Shown here piece after piece: positions 15,171-23,400 of a DNA stretch of 64,000 nt; the first letter of the stretch is position 1; each line of letters opens with the position of its first letter. Position numbers and translations under genes: made by a program. The DNA comes from Candidatus Fredericiella danica (GTDB lineage Bacteria; Chloroflexota; Anaerolineae; Caldilineales; Caldilineaceae). The notes under the pieces are model-generated. The model was not told where the DNA came from, did no database searches, and saw only the letters and a list, made by a program, of their open reading frames with translations. The DNA lies in NCBI GenBank assembly GCA_016713335.1, contig JADJPH010000004.1, positions 98,119 through 162,118 on the forward strand. Direction: 5' to 3'.

Positions 15171-16607
15171 TCACTCAGCGATTTCCGCCCCCGCCGCCTT
15201 GTATGCTGCCAGGACGCGCTGCCGGCTAAACGCGTGATCAGTGATCGGCGCTGGGTAATCCTGGCCAATCTGGCAGTGCGCACGGATTTGATCGCTTCTG
15301 GGCATCAGCCACGGTTCGTGAATATCGCGCTCGTCAACTGCGGCTAGTTCAGGCAGCCAGCGGCGAATGTAGGCGCCCTGCGGGTCAAAGCGTTGGCCCT
15401 GGCTGACCGGGTTGAAGACGCGAAAATAGGGCGCGGCGTCGGTCCCGGTGCCGGCCGTCCACTGCCAGCCGCCGTTATTGGCGGCTGGGTCGCCATCCAA
15501 CAAGTGCTGCATGAACCACCGCTCACCCCAGCGCCAGTCGATCAGCAGATCTTTGACCAGAAAGGAGGCGGCGATCATCCGGGTGCGGTTATGCATCCAG
15601 CCCGTCTGTGCAAGTTGACGCATGGCGGCGTCCACGATGGGGTAGCCGGTGCGTCCTTCGCACCAGGCGGCAAAGTCGACCGGATTGTTCGCCCAGGCAA
15701 CGCCATCGTAGATTGGACGGAAGCAACTACTACGCACATAGGGAAAGTGGTGCAGGATCTGGATGTAGAACTCGCGCCAGATGATTTCGCTGAGCCACAC
15801 CTCGGCGCCGCGCCGGCTTTCGGCGGTGGGGGCGCGGGCAATGGCTTCGTAGGCTGCAAGCGCGGTCAGCCGGGGCGAAATCATCCCAAAGCGCAAGTAG
15901 GGGGATAGTTGCGAAGTGCCATCGATGCCCGGCAGGTTGCGCTGATTCGCGTAGTCAAAGACCGGCGCGGTTTCACCGTTCACGAAGGTGGCAAGGCGCT
16001 GTTTGGCTGCGGGTTCGCCTGGCGGAAATCGCGCCAGCGGTGCGACCACCGTGGGCGCAGGCGTTGGTTCGGAGGCGATCCCCTGTGGCGTCGTGAGGGT
16101 GTGTGGCGCCGGGATGACAACGCTGCGCCGGATCGGACCCGGCGCCTGCCAGCGCCGGCTGAAGGGCGTAAATACGGTGTAGGGGCGCCCATCGTCTTTC
16201 AGGACAGTCGCCGGCTCGCGAATGCTGACACCTGGGGTCAGGTGCAGGTGATCCCCAAGGCGCTGTGCGACGCGTCCATCGCGGGCCACCGCATAGGGTG
16301 AGTAGTCGCGTTCGGCGCAGACCGCCACGGCGCCGTTGTCCAGACAGAGTTGTCCGAGCACCTCCGCGGGAGCGCCGGTGCGGACGACGAGGTTACTGCC
16401 GATCTTCTGCAATTCCTGCTGGAGCGCTTGCAGCCCACCCCACAGAAAACTTGCGCGTTTTGGGCTGTTGTATTGCGAGCCCTGCAATCCGGGGTCGATG
16501 ATAAAGACCGGGAGGACTTGTTGCGCGAGGGTGCAAGCCAGGTGCAACGCCTGATTGTCGGTCAGCCGGAGATCGCGGCGGATCCACCAGATGGCTGTTG
16601 TGGGCAT
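15171..16607 (-). CDS. phr: Deoxyribodipyrimidine photolyase
   Basis: Photolyases split UV-made pyrimidine dimers in DNA using blue light and FADH-. The 478-residue protein has the N-terminal antenna domain (IWWIRRDLRLTDNQAL; VFIIDP) and the FAD-binding C-terminal domain: SQLSPYLRFGMISPR, SEIIWREFYIQIL, TGYPIVDAAMRQL and NNGGWQWTAGTGTDAAPYFR. These are class I CPD photolyase signatures. A GTG at 16616 is also in frame; ATG 16607 matches the family start better. It lies in one strand with carotenoid genes and a CarH-like regulator, the usual company of light-induced phr genes. Confidence 0.95.
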   Translation of the reverse strand: MPTTAIWWIRRDLRLTDNQALHLACTLAQQVLPVFIIDPGLQGSQYNSPKRASFLWGGLQALQQELQKIGSNLVVRTGAPAEVLGQLCLDNGAVAVCAERDYSPYAVARDGRVAQRLGDHLHLTPGVSIREPATVLKDDGRPYTVFTPFSRRWQAPGPIRRSVVIPAPHTLTTPQGIASEPTPAPTVVAPLARFPPGEPAAKQRLATFVNGETAPVFDYANQRNLPGIDGTSQLSPYLRFGMISPRLTALAAYEAIARAPTAESRRGAEVWLSEIIWREFYIQILHHFPYVRSSCFRPIYDGVAWANNPVDFAAWCEGRTGYPIVDAAMRQLAQTGWMHNRTRMIAASFLVKDLLIDWRWGERWFMQHLLDGDPAANNGGWQWTAGTGTDAAPYFRVFNPVSQGQRFDPQGAYIRRWLPELAAVDERDIHEPWLMPRSDQIRAHCQIGQDYPAPITDHAFSRQRVLAAYKAAGAEIAE

Positions 16608-16622
16608 GGCATCCACCGCGTC

Positions 16623-17580
16623 TTAGAAGCCCAGGCTGGTGATGGCGTCGCGCACGATTTGCGCGCTACGATGCAGGGCGTCCTCTTCTTCGCTGTTCAG
16701 CGGCTGCATAAATGTGTCGAGCAGCCCATCGCCGCCGACGAGCCGCGGCAAGGCGACAGTCACATCCTTTACGCCGGCAACGTCTGCGGTGGGTGCACAG
16801 ACGGTCAGAATGGCGCGCTCATCATTCGTGATCGCGTCCGTGATGCGTGCAAGCGCGCTGCCGATGCCATAGTACGTGGCGCCTTTGCCCTCAATAATGT
16901 GATAGGCTGCGCGGCGCACACCGTGATCAATGGCCGCACGGTCTTCGTCGTTGAACGGCACCTTGCGCCGTTCGGCAAACTCGCTGAGGGACATGCCGCC
17001 GATGGTCACCTGTGACCATGCCAGCACTTCGGAATCGCCGTGCTCACCGAGCACGTAGGCATGGACATGATGGGGATCAACGCCAAGTTTGCGCCCTAGC
17101 AGGGCGCGGAAGCGGGCCGTATCGAGGGTCGTGCCTGAGCCGAGCACCTTGCCCGGCGCCACCCCATCTGCTCGGCAATCCGTGCCGTCATATGGGTCGT
17201 GACGTCGACCGGGTTGGTGGCGACAACGAGTCGCGCTTCCGGGCGTGTTCCAGCACCCTGGGCACGACTGCGCGGAACACCGCAGCGTTGCGTTCGAGCA
17301 ACTGGAGGCGCGTTTCGCCCGGTTTCTGATTGACGCCTGCGGTAATGATCACCACCTTGGCGCCGGCCAAATCCACATAATCACCGGCGCTGATGTCGGT
17401 CGGATTGGCAAATGGAATGGCGTGAAAGATGTCGTTGGCTTCGGCCTCGGCGCGTTGGCGGTTCAGGTCGACCAACACGATTTCGCTGCCGACGTTGCTC
17501 ATTACCATGGCATAGGCTGCGGCAGAGCCAACAAAGCCGCTGCCAATGATGCCGATTTTGCCGTTTGCGAGATGGGTCAT
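16623..17580 (-). CDS. ldh: L-lactate dehydrogenase (two frame breaks)
   Basis: This NAD-dependent 2-hydroxyacid dehydrogenase interconverts lactate and pyruvate. N-terminal Rossmann motif is GIIGSGFVGSAAAYA; the specificity loop is GVNQKPGETR, where Gln marks lactate and not malate specificity. Next come ATNPVDV, the Asp/Arg segment TLDTARFR and the active-site GEHGDSE. Two breaks separate the pieces: near 17240-17247, and at the four-C run 17162-17165. Joined length is about 319 residues, normal for the family. Start is ATG 17580 with AGAAGGGA upstream. It sits between a carotenoid gene and photolyase, an unusual place. Confidence 0.9.
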
Positions 17581-17595
17581 GGTTGGCAATCCCTT

Positions 17596-19146
17596 CTATT
17601 TGCTGAGTTCAGTTGACTGCATCGACATGGATGTGGACGCTGTCACCGCCTGTGAAATCCGGTGCGCACCGACCAGGGCATTGGCCACACGCAGCCCGCC
17701 CAACGCAACGGCCGCGACCGACTGGCCTGGAAAGATGCTGTCGCCCACCATCCAAAGATTGGGCATCAGCCGTGGCTGCCAGCCCTGAAACAGGTTCGTC
17801 TGCGGAAAGCCGCCGACCCAGCCCCAATCGCGCCGCGTGAAGCGGTTGAAGGTGATCGGCGTGCCCGGCAAGATCAAACTGGCCGCTTCCCGGAGCTCGG
17901 GAATCGCTCTTGCCGCCACGGACAGGATGCGATTCAGGTACTCCTCTTTGCGTTTATGGTAACCTGCCGGGTCAGCGTGCGCAAGTGCCCACCAGGGGCG
18001 AAAGTCCGTGTGTGTGCTGATGGTCAGCGCGCGTTGGCCTGCCGGCGCCCGTGTGGCATCCCACGCTGGGCTAAACGAGAGGAAGACAGAGTTGCCTTCG
18101 CCGAGCGGCTCGCGCTCGATCACTTGATAGTGCAGGGTGTTGGGATTGGGAAGGGCAGTGGCATCCACCCCGACATAGGCCATGAAGGCTCCCCAGCCCT
18201 GGTTGGGTTGGGCTGGCAGGTTGCGGAGTCTGCGTGGGGCGTCATCGCCCAGCAACCTGGCGATATTCCACGGTGGCAAATTGGCAATGACTGCGGCGGT
18301 TTCGATTTCGGAGCCCCGGTTTGTCTTTACGGCCACCACCTGGCCATGCGCAACGACAATCTCCTCTACCTGTTGGCGGAAGATCACTTCACCGCGGTTG
18401 GCGCGCACTGCCTGCACCAGGCGATCGGCGATGGCGCCCATGCCGCCTTGAAGATGGACGACGCCGCGGCGTGGTAGGTCAAGGGCTGATGCACCATAAA
18501 GGGCATTGGCGGATGCGCTCGTGGTCTGGGCTGCGATCAGCAATTGTGCATCGACGAAGAGCCGGAGTCGTGCTGGCGCATGGGCGAGGTGCGCGGAAAC
18601 CGGGCGAAACGCATCGAGCGCCAACGCCGGTGACAAATGGCGGCATGGGTCGGCAGCAAGCCAACCCATGCCGGTGCATGCCAGACCGGCGGCCTCGCGC
18701 CCACTCTGTGGCGGCCAGGGTGGGATGCGCAGCGCCAGATCCCAGAGCGCATCGGCAGTTTGTTCCTGCCATGCAAAAAACGGCGCTGCGGCCGCACCAA
18801 ACACCCGCGTATGTTCTTCAGTCCGGCGCTGATCACCGTAGCGCGTCACCCTGGCGCCATCCGGCAACAAGACGGTCATGGCTGCGTCAGCGGGTTGTGC
18901 TGGCCAGGCATCAATGCCTGCCGCACCGGCAACAACGTCCATCGGCCCACCCGGATAGAAACCGCCTGCCAGTGTCGCACCGGCGTCAAAACGGTAGCCC
19001 TGGTGATAGAAGGTGCCTGCGCAGCCACCGGGGTAGACGTGGGCTTCGAGCACGGTGACCTTGACGCCACGCTGCGCTAGCGCGGCAGCCGCCGCAAGCC
19101 CGCCAATTCCGGCGCCGACAACGACGACTCGTTCTCGTGTAAGCAT
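17596..19146 (-). CDS. Carotenoid/phytoene desaturase-family FAD oxidoreductase
   Basis: A 516-residue flavoprotein of the CrtI/CrtD/CrtO superfamily. The N-terminus has the dinucleotide motif VVVVGAGIGGLAAAAALAQRG followed by EAHVYPGGCAGTF; the C-terminus has the FAD signature (NLWMVGDSIFPGQSVAAVALGG). The internal RGVVHLQGGMGAIADRL segment is typical of carotenoid desaturases and isomerases. It may desaturate, isomerise or ketolate the product of the divergent phytoene synthase; the exact step cannot be told from sequence. It is 18 bases from the SRPBCC gene and 15 bases from ldh, so co-transcription is likely. Confidence 0.88.
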   Translation of the reverse strand: MLTRERVVVVGAGIGGLAAAAALAQRGVKVTVLEAHVYPGGCAGTFYHQGYRFDAGATLAGGFYPGGPMDVVAGAAGIDAWPAQPADAAMTVLLPDGARVTRYGDQRRTEEHTRVFGAAAAPFFAWQEQTADALWDLALRIPPWPPQSGREAAGLACTGMGWLAADPCRHLSPALALDAFRPVSAHLAHAPARLRLFVDAQLLIAAQTTSASANALYGASALDLPRRGVVHLQGGMGAIADRLVQAVRANRGEVIFRQQVEEIVVAHGQVVAVKTNRGSEIETAAVIANLPPWNIARLLGDDAPRRLRNLPAQPNQGWGAFMAYVGVDATALPNPNTLHYQVIEREPLGEGNSVFLSFSPAWDATRAPAGQRALTISTHTDFRPWWALAHADPAGYHKRKEEYLNRILSVAARAIPELREAASLILPGTPITFNRFTRRDWGWVGGFPQTNLFQGWQPRLMPNLWMVGDSIFPGQSVAAVALGGLRVANALVGAHRISQAVTASTSMSMQSTELSK

Positions 19147-19164
19147 GGGAAATCAGCGCCGTGC

Positions 19165-19635
19165 CTAGTACGCAGCGCCCATGTGTTCCTGCGTCTTCAG
19201 TTCGAGCAGGCGACGCGTCTTCCATCCGCGAAATGCGAAGAGCACCGGAAGATTGAGCCACATACCCAAGCCGATAAGGCGCCACATGGGGTGATCGCTC
19301 AATTCCGCTTCCACTTCGTCGATCACTGCAGTGTTGATGCTGTCGATGGCAACATAGGTATGCAGATGTAGCCAACGCTTGAACGGTCCCTGGACCATCC
19401 GATCGACAAAGCTCACCGGTGTAGTCTGTTCGATGAGCGCCACCCAACGGATTGGCAAGGGACCGAGCCACATAGTGAAATCCATCTGGTCACCTTCGAC
19501 CAGCAACTCAGGCGCCTTATGGATCTGCACAATCACGGGTGGGGGTGTGATTGCACCCATACTGTCTGAGTTGCGATGAAAGTCCGCAACGACCGCCTGT
19601 GGCGCGCGGACCTTAAAAGTGTGGCGATAATTCAT
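19165..19635 (-). CDS. SRPBCC (START-like) family protein
   Basis: A 156-residue protein with the N-terminal strand and opening of polyketide cyclase/dehydrase-like SRPBCC proteins (YRHTFKVRAPQAVVADFH), the ITPPP segment and the FVDRMVQGPFKRWLHLHTY region. These small domains bind hydrophobic ligands. Members next to photolyase and NAD-dependent epimerase genes recur in bacterial light-response clusters. The last 35 residues include a hydrophobic stretch (LIGLGMWLNLPVLFAF), possibly membrane-associated. Confidence 0.85.
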   Translation of the reverse strand: MNYRHTFKVRAPQAVVADFHRNSDSMGAITPPPVIVQIHKAPELLVEGDQMDFTMWLGPLPIRWVALIEQTTPVSFVDRMVQGPFKRWLHLHTYVAIDSINTAVIDEVEAELSDHPMWRLIGLGMWLNLPVLFAFRGWKTRRLLELKTQEHMGAAY

Positions 19636-19705
19636 AGTACAGCGTTATCTCTCCTGTGCGTGTGCTGAAATTGCATTGCAACCAGCCTGCCTGCACCATA
19701 GCGTG

Positions 19706-20692
19706 CTACGCCTTGACCTTATCCTGCTGCGTTTGTGTTTGGGTTGACGGCGCTGCCGGCGGCGCACCTGGCGCGGGAGCATCTTTCAACAGATTGCGCA
19801 AGGCATCAGGCGCCGTCGGATATTTGAACTGGAATCCAAGACCTTCGAGTTTGCTGGGAACCGCACGTTGCCCTTCGAGGAGCATGATGGACATATCCCC
19901 CAAAACGCTCTTCAGGGCAAATGACGGCGCAGGCATCAACGAGGGTCGCCCAAGTTGTTCGCCCACGCGCTTTCCCATCTCCGCATTTGTAACAGGGTTT
20001 GGCGCGGCCAAATTGAAGGGACCTTCCCCACGGTCGTTCGCAAGCAGAAACTGGATCGCGCGGACTTCATCATCGATGTGAATCCATGGTAGCCACTGCT
20101 TGCCGCTGCCGATCGGCCCCCTACGAAAAATTTGAAAGGCATCGCCAGTTTTGGGAAAGCGCCACCATCATTGCTCAGCACGATGCCGGTGCGGATGACA
20201 GCGCGACGCACGCCCAATCGGGTAGCAGGTGCGGTCGACATCTCCCAATCGGAACACACTTTCGCCAGGAAGTCATTGCCGGCTGGAAAGGCCTCGGTAA
20301 CCAACTTGTCGCCCGTGTCGGTGCCATAATAGCCGACAGCCGAACCTTGAATGAGCACTTTGGGCTTGACCGTAGCGGTGGTAATTGCTTCCATGACCGC
20401 TTTGCCAGCATTGATCCGGCTTGTTCGAATCTCTTTCTTGCGCGAATCACTCCAGCGGCCGTCGGCGATCCCAGCGCCGGCAAGGTTGATGATTGCCTCG
20501 GCGCCGTCTGCTAGCGTTCCCCAACCGGCGCTTGTTTGGCCATCCCACTTGACGTATTTGACCGCTTGCGCTGCCGGTTTTACTTTGCTCGGGATCCCGG
20601 GTGAGAACGGTGACATCGTGCCCATCGGCAACGAGTGCCTTCACCAACGGTGTCCCGATCAAGCCTGTGCCCCCGGTAAGGATGATGCGCAT
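19706..20692 (-). CDS. TIGR01777-family NAD(P)-dependent epimerase (two frame breaks)
   Basis: The N-terminus MRIILTGGTGLIGTPLVKAL carries the GxxGxxG Rossmann motif. The continuation in other frames gives VKWDGQ, AIINLAGAGIADGRW, RINAGKAVMEAI, GSAVGYYGTDTGD and later AAPNPVTNAEMGKRVGEQLGRP. Together these match the YfcH/TIGR01777 family. Breaks lie near 20590-20600 and at the C run near 20117-20121 (after FFVGG). A C-terminal Pro/Ala/Gln-rich tail of about 30 residues is extra. Start ATG 20692 has AGGAG upstream. The family is common in light-induced gene sets but its substrate is unknown. Confidence 0.87.
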
Positions 20693-20742
20693 GTGAATTT
20701 CTCCTGATATTCGCCATCTAATCTATTCAAATCGAATGCCGG

Positions 20743-22144
20743 TCAGGCGCCACTACTGCGCACGACTACACTCCGTTTTGATGTCATCTGCCCCGCAATC
20801 GGTCGCTCATGCCCAAGCATTCGGGCAAACCAGTCAAGCACAATATGGCCCGGTGCATCCAGGTGCTTTGTCGCTGCGGCATTGTAGGTTTCAGGTAGTA
20901 ATCCAGCGCCCCCGGCGGCATTTCCAAATGTTGCGTTAATAATCCTTCGATCCAGTCGATATCCGGGTCGATGTAGTCAATGTTGCCCAACGTCAGTGCG
21001 GCAATGATGTTCCGCCCCAGGTTGTTGTTTGCAACCGCAAGGTGGCGTCTGGGCATCTGGTGTTCCATCTGCAGCCAGACGTCTGCATCAATTTGCGGTT
21101 GGTGCGTTCGAAACGAATCTAGTGCCTCACGATAGTCATAGGAGACGAGTTGTTGCGCCGGCTGCGGCCGCAATGACATCATCACCTGTTCGACCATCAG
21201 CGTCGCGGTATCCAGCCGGTCACCCAGGTAATAGCCCGGGATCAGCTGTTGGAGCGTCGTGACTTGCGTGAAGACGAGACCGCCGAACGCAACCGGAACG
21301 CCTTCGCGATACAACATTTCGGCCATTTCAAGGAGGCTGGCAGCCGTGTACAATTGCTGTGCAGTCAGAATCACCAGATGCGGGCGCACGGCGCCAATGG
21401 TGATTTCCATGGAGCGAATTGGCACGTTGGCGCCCAGATATACCACATCCCACCCGCGGCGCCGCAAAAGTAGCGAAAGCATGAGTGGCACAAAGTGTGC
21501 TCTTCTTCCGGTGGGCAGCCGACCAGGATACGACCGGGTCGAGTCGGCGCCGGGGTTGATGCGAGAAGAGATTCAATGCGGCGGACTGCCAGCGCAGAGG
21601 CAAAATGTTCTTGCTGGACTGTCACTTTGCCGCGATACCAGCCTTCGCCAATGAGGGCCAGGGCTTTCTGAATAATCTCGACAGTTACGGTCTCTAGCGG
21701 GAAATAGGCAAATGCCTGCGCTAGCAATTGCTCAGCTTGCAGTTCGTCAAAGGCGAGACAGGCATTGATCCAAGACTGGCGTAGGCTACCAACCACATCA
21801 CTTTCCCCAAGCGCCGGGCGCTCTGGGATTGAAACCAGGTTTGGACGGGGCTCGGCGCCACGCTGCGCGCCGGGAGGCGCCGTCGCATGTAGCGGATCCA
21901 CCCCATCCAGTTCGAGCCGGTGCCAGAGCTCGATGGCGCGGCTGATACTCATGCCTTCGTTCTGTCGTGCCAACAACCATTTGAGAATGTCAATATCGTG
22001 TTGCGAATAGAGCCGATGACCACTGTCCGTCCGCTGTGGTGTGGGAACGCCATAGCGCCTCTCCCACGCCCGCAACGTATCCGGCTTTAGCCCGGTTTCA
22101 CGAACAACTGCTTTCAAGTTAAAGGTAGGTGTCGTATCACTCAT
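20743..22144 (-). CDS. carH: MerR-type regulator with B12-binding domain, CarH/LitR-like (two frame breaks)
   Basis: Residues 1-75 are a MerR helix-turn-helix (FNLKAVVRETGLKPDTLRAWERRYG; GHRLYSQHDI). Residues 130-190 form the four-helix B12-capping bundle with the Wx9EH motif of CarH photoreceptors (W-YRGKVTVQQ-EH). The cobalamin-binding Rossmann domain follows: GRILVGCPPEEEHT, then LMLSLLLRRRGW, YLGANVP and FGGLVFT. In CarH, adenosylcobalamin holds a repressing tetramer that light breaks. The break near 21495 lies within the EEHT/LMLS segment; a second near 20885 gives a natural end at 20743. About 170 C-terminal residues beyond the B12 fold are unusual. The residue after the capping Trp is Tyr, where I recall His in Thermus CarH. 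Confidence 0.88.
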
Positions 22145-22222
22145 GTCTGTCTACAATGACTATCCAGTCCCCCAGCAATTCTGGCGCGATTGACGAATCC
22201 GTACATAATTCCACGCACTGCT

Positions 22223-22251
22223 AGTGTAACAGGTGAAATGTCTTTTGTCAA
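22223..22251 (-). promoter_or_regulatory. Promoter of the carH operon
   Basis: On the minus strand TTGACA (22251-22246), a 17-base spacer and TACACT (22228-22223) form a near-consensus sigma-70 promoter 79 bases before the carH start. Confidence 0.75.
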
Positions 22252-22316
22252 GCATTTGTATAATTTTTTTCAAGCTATTTTTGGGTATTGGATTGGACAA
22301 ATGTGAGAAGGTACCC

Positions 22317-22345
22317 TTGACAAAGTGTTGATCGTATGCTAACTT
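22317..22345 (+). promoter_or_regulatory. Promoter of phytoene synthase
   Basis: TTGACA (22317-22322), a 17-base spacer and TAACTT (22340-22345) face away from the carH promoter. Transcription would start near 22352, which argues that the true crtB start is downstream of the first in-frame ATG at 22336. Confidence 0.65.
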
Positions 22346-22374
22346 TGCCGGCAAAGAAGAGTGGCGGCAGCACG

Positions 22375-23388
22375 ATGATGTCACGATTGCCGTTCATTTA
22401 TCCGTCGCTTTGTGGAGAACCGGGCACAATGCAACTGCAGCACGCGTGGGAACGTAACTTACTAGACCTGGCATATGAGGCTTTGCACCTGCAGGCTGAT
22501 CATCCGACGGCGATTGCAGCTTTTGATAGTGAATTGCTAGCCAGCGCATATGCATACTGTGACACGGTGACGGCCGTGCACAGCAGATCGTTTCACATGG
22601 CTTCGAGTTTACTTGCCAAGGATAAGCGGAAGGCTGTCCGGGCTTTGTACGCCTTTTGCCGAGTGAGTGACGACATTGTGGATCGAACGGGTGAAGGGCA
22701 GGTGGAACGGCTTGAGGCATGGCGCCGCCGGGCCACGGCGCCGCACCCACCGGTCGACGACCTGGTAGCGGTTGCCTGGGCAGACGCCCGCCTGCGCTAT
22801 CAGGTGCCCATGCGCTATGCGGAGCAGTTGATTGACGGCGTCGCCCGCGACTTCACGCAGAACCGGTATGGCACATTCGAGGAGTTGACCGCTTACTGCT
22901 ACGGGGTGGCGTCAACCGTCGGCTTGATGAGTATGCATATTATTGGCTTCTCAAGTCAGGAAGCGCTGCCCTATGCGATTAAGTTGGGCGTGGCGTTGCA
23001 GTTGACCAATATATTGCGTGACGTAGGCGAAGATTGGCGTGCGGGCCGGCTGTATCTACCCCAGAACGAACTGGCTGAGTTTGGCCTTGATGAATCTTCG
23101 CTGGCGGCCGGCATCGTGACCGACGCGTGGCGCCACTTCATGCGGTTTCAGATTGAGCGCAATCGTCGCCTCTACGATGAGGCAATGCTGGGAATTGGCC
23201 TCCTAAACCGCGATGGTAGATTTGCGATTGGGGCTGCTGCCGAGCTTTACCGCGGTATTTTGGATGGGATCGAAAAGTCCGACTACGATGTCTTCCACCA
23301 TCGTGCGTTTGTCACGACCGGTCGCAAAGTGCGGATGCTACCTGGGATCTGGTGGCGGAGCCAGCGGCCTGCACCCGCCATTGGGTGA
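22375..23388 (+). CDS. crtB: Phytoene synthase
   Basis: CrtB joins two geranylgeranyl diphosphates into phytoene, the first step of carotenoid synthesis. The protein shows SRSFHMASSLLAKDKRKAVR, the first Asp-rich motif CRVSDDIVD and the second motif NILRDVGEDWRAGRLYLP, with YCYGVASTVGLMS between. Possible starts are ATG 22336, 22375, 22378 and 22429. I choose 22375 because the promoter places transcription start after 22336, but the family core begins after 22429 and the exact start is open. It is divergent from carH across about 190 bases, the classical arrangement for light-dependent control. The gene ends 12 bases from the convergent U32 gene. Confidence 0.93.
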   Translation: MMSRLPFIYPSLCGEPGTMQLQHAWERNLLDLAYEALHLQADHPTAIAAFDSELLASAYAYCDTVTAVHSRSFHMASSLLAKDKRKAVRALYAFCRVSDDIVDRTGEGQVERLEAWRRRATAPHPPVDDLVAVAWADARLRYQVPMRYAEQLIDGVARDFTQNRYGTFEELTAYCYGVASTVGLMSMHIIGFSSQEALPYAIKLGVALQLTNILRDVGEDWRAGRLYLPQNELAEFGLDESSLAAGIVTDAWRHFMRFQIERNRRLYDEAMLGIGLLNRDGRFAIGAAAELYRGILDGIEKSDYDVFHHRAFVTTGRKVRMLPGIWWRSQRPAPAIG

Positions 23389-23400
23389 GCCGCGGCTGCG

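Noticed and set aside
15393..15908. Plus-strand frame of 171 codons inside photolyase
   Set aside because: It is an antisense shadow of a well-conserved photolyase coding region.
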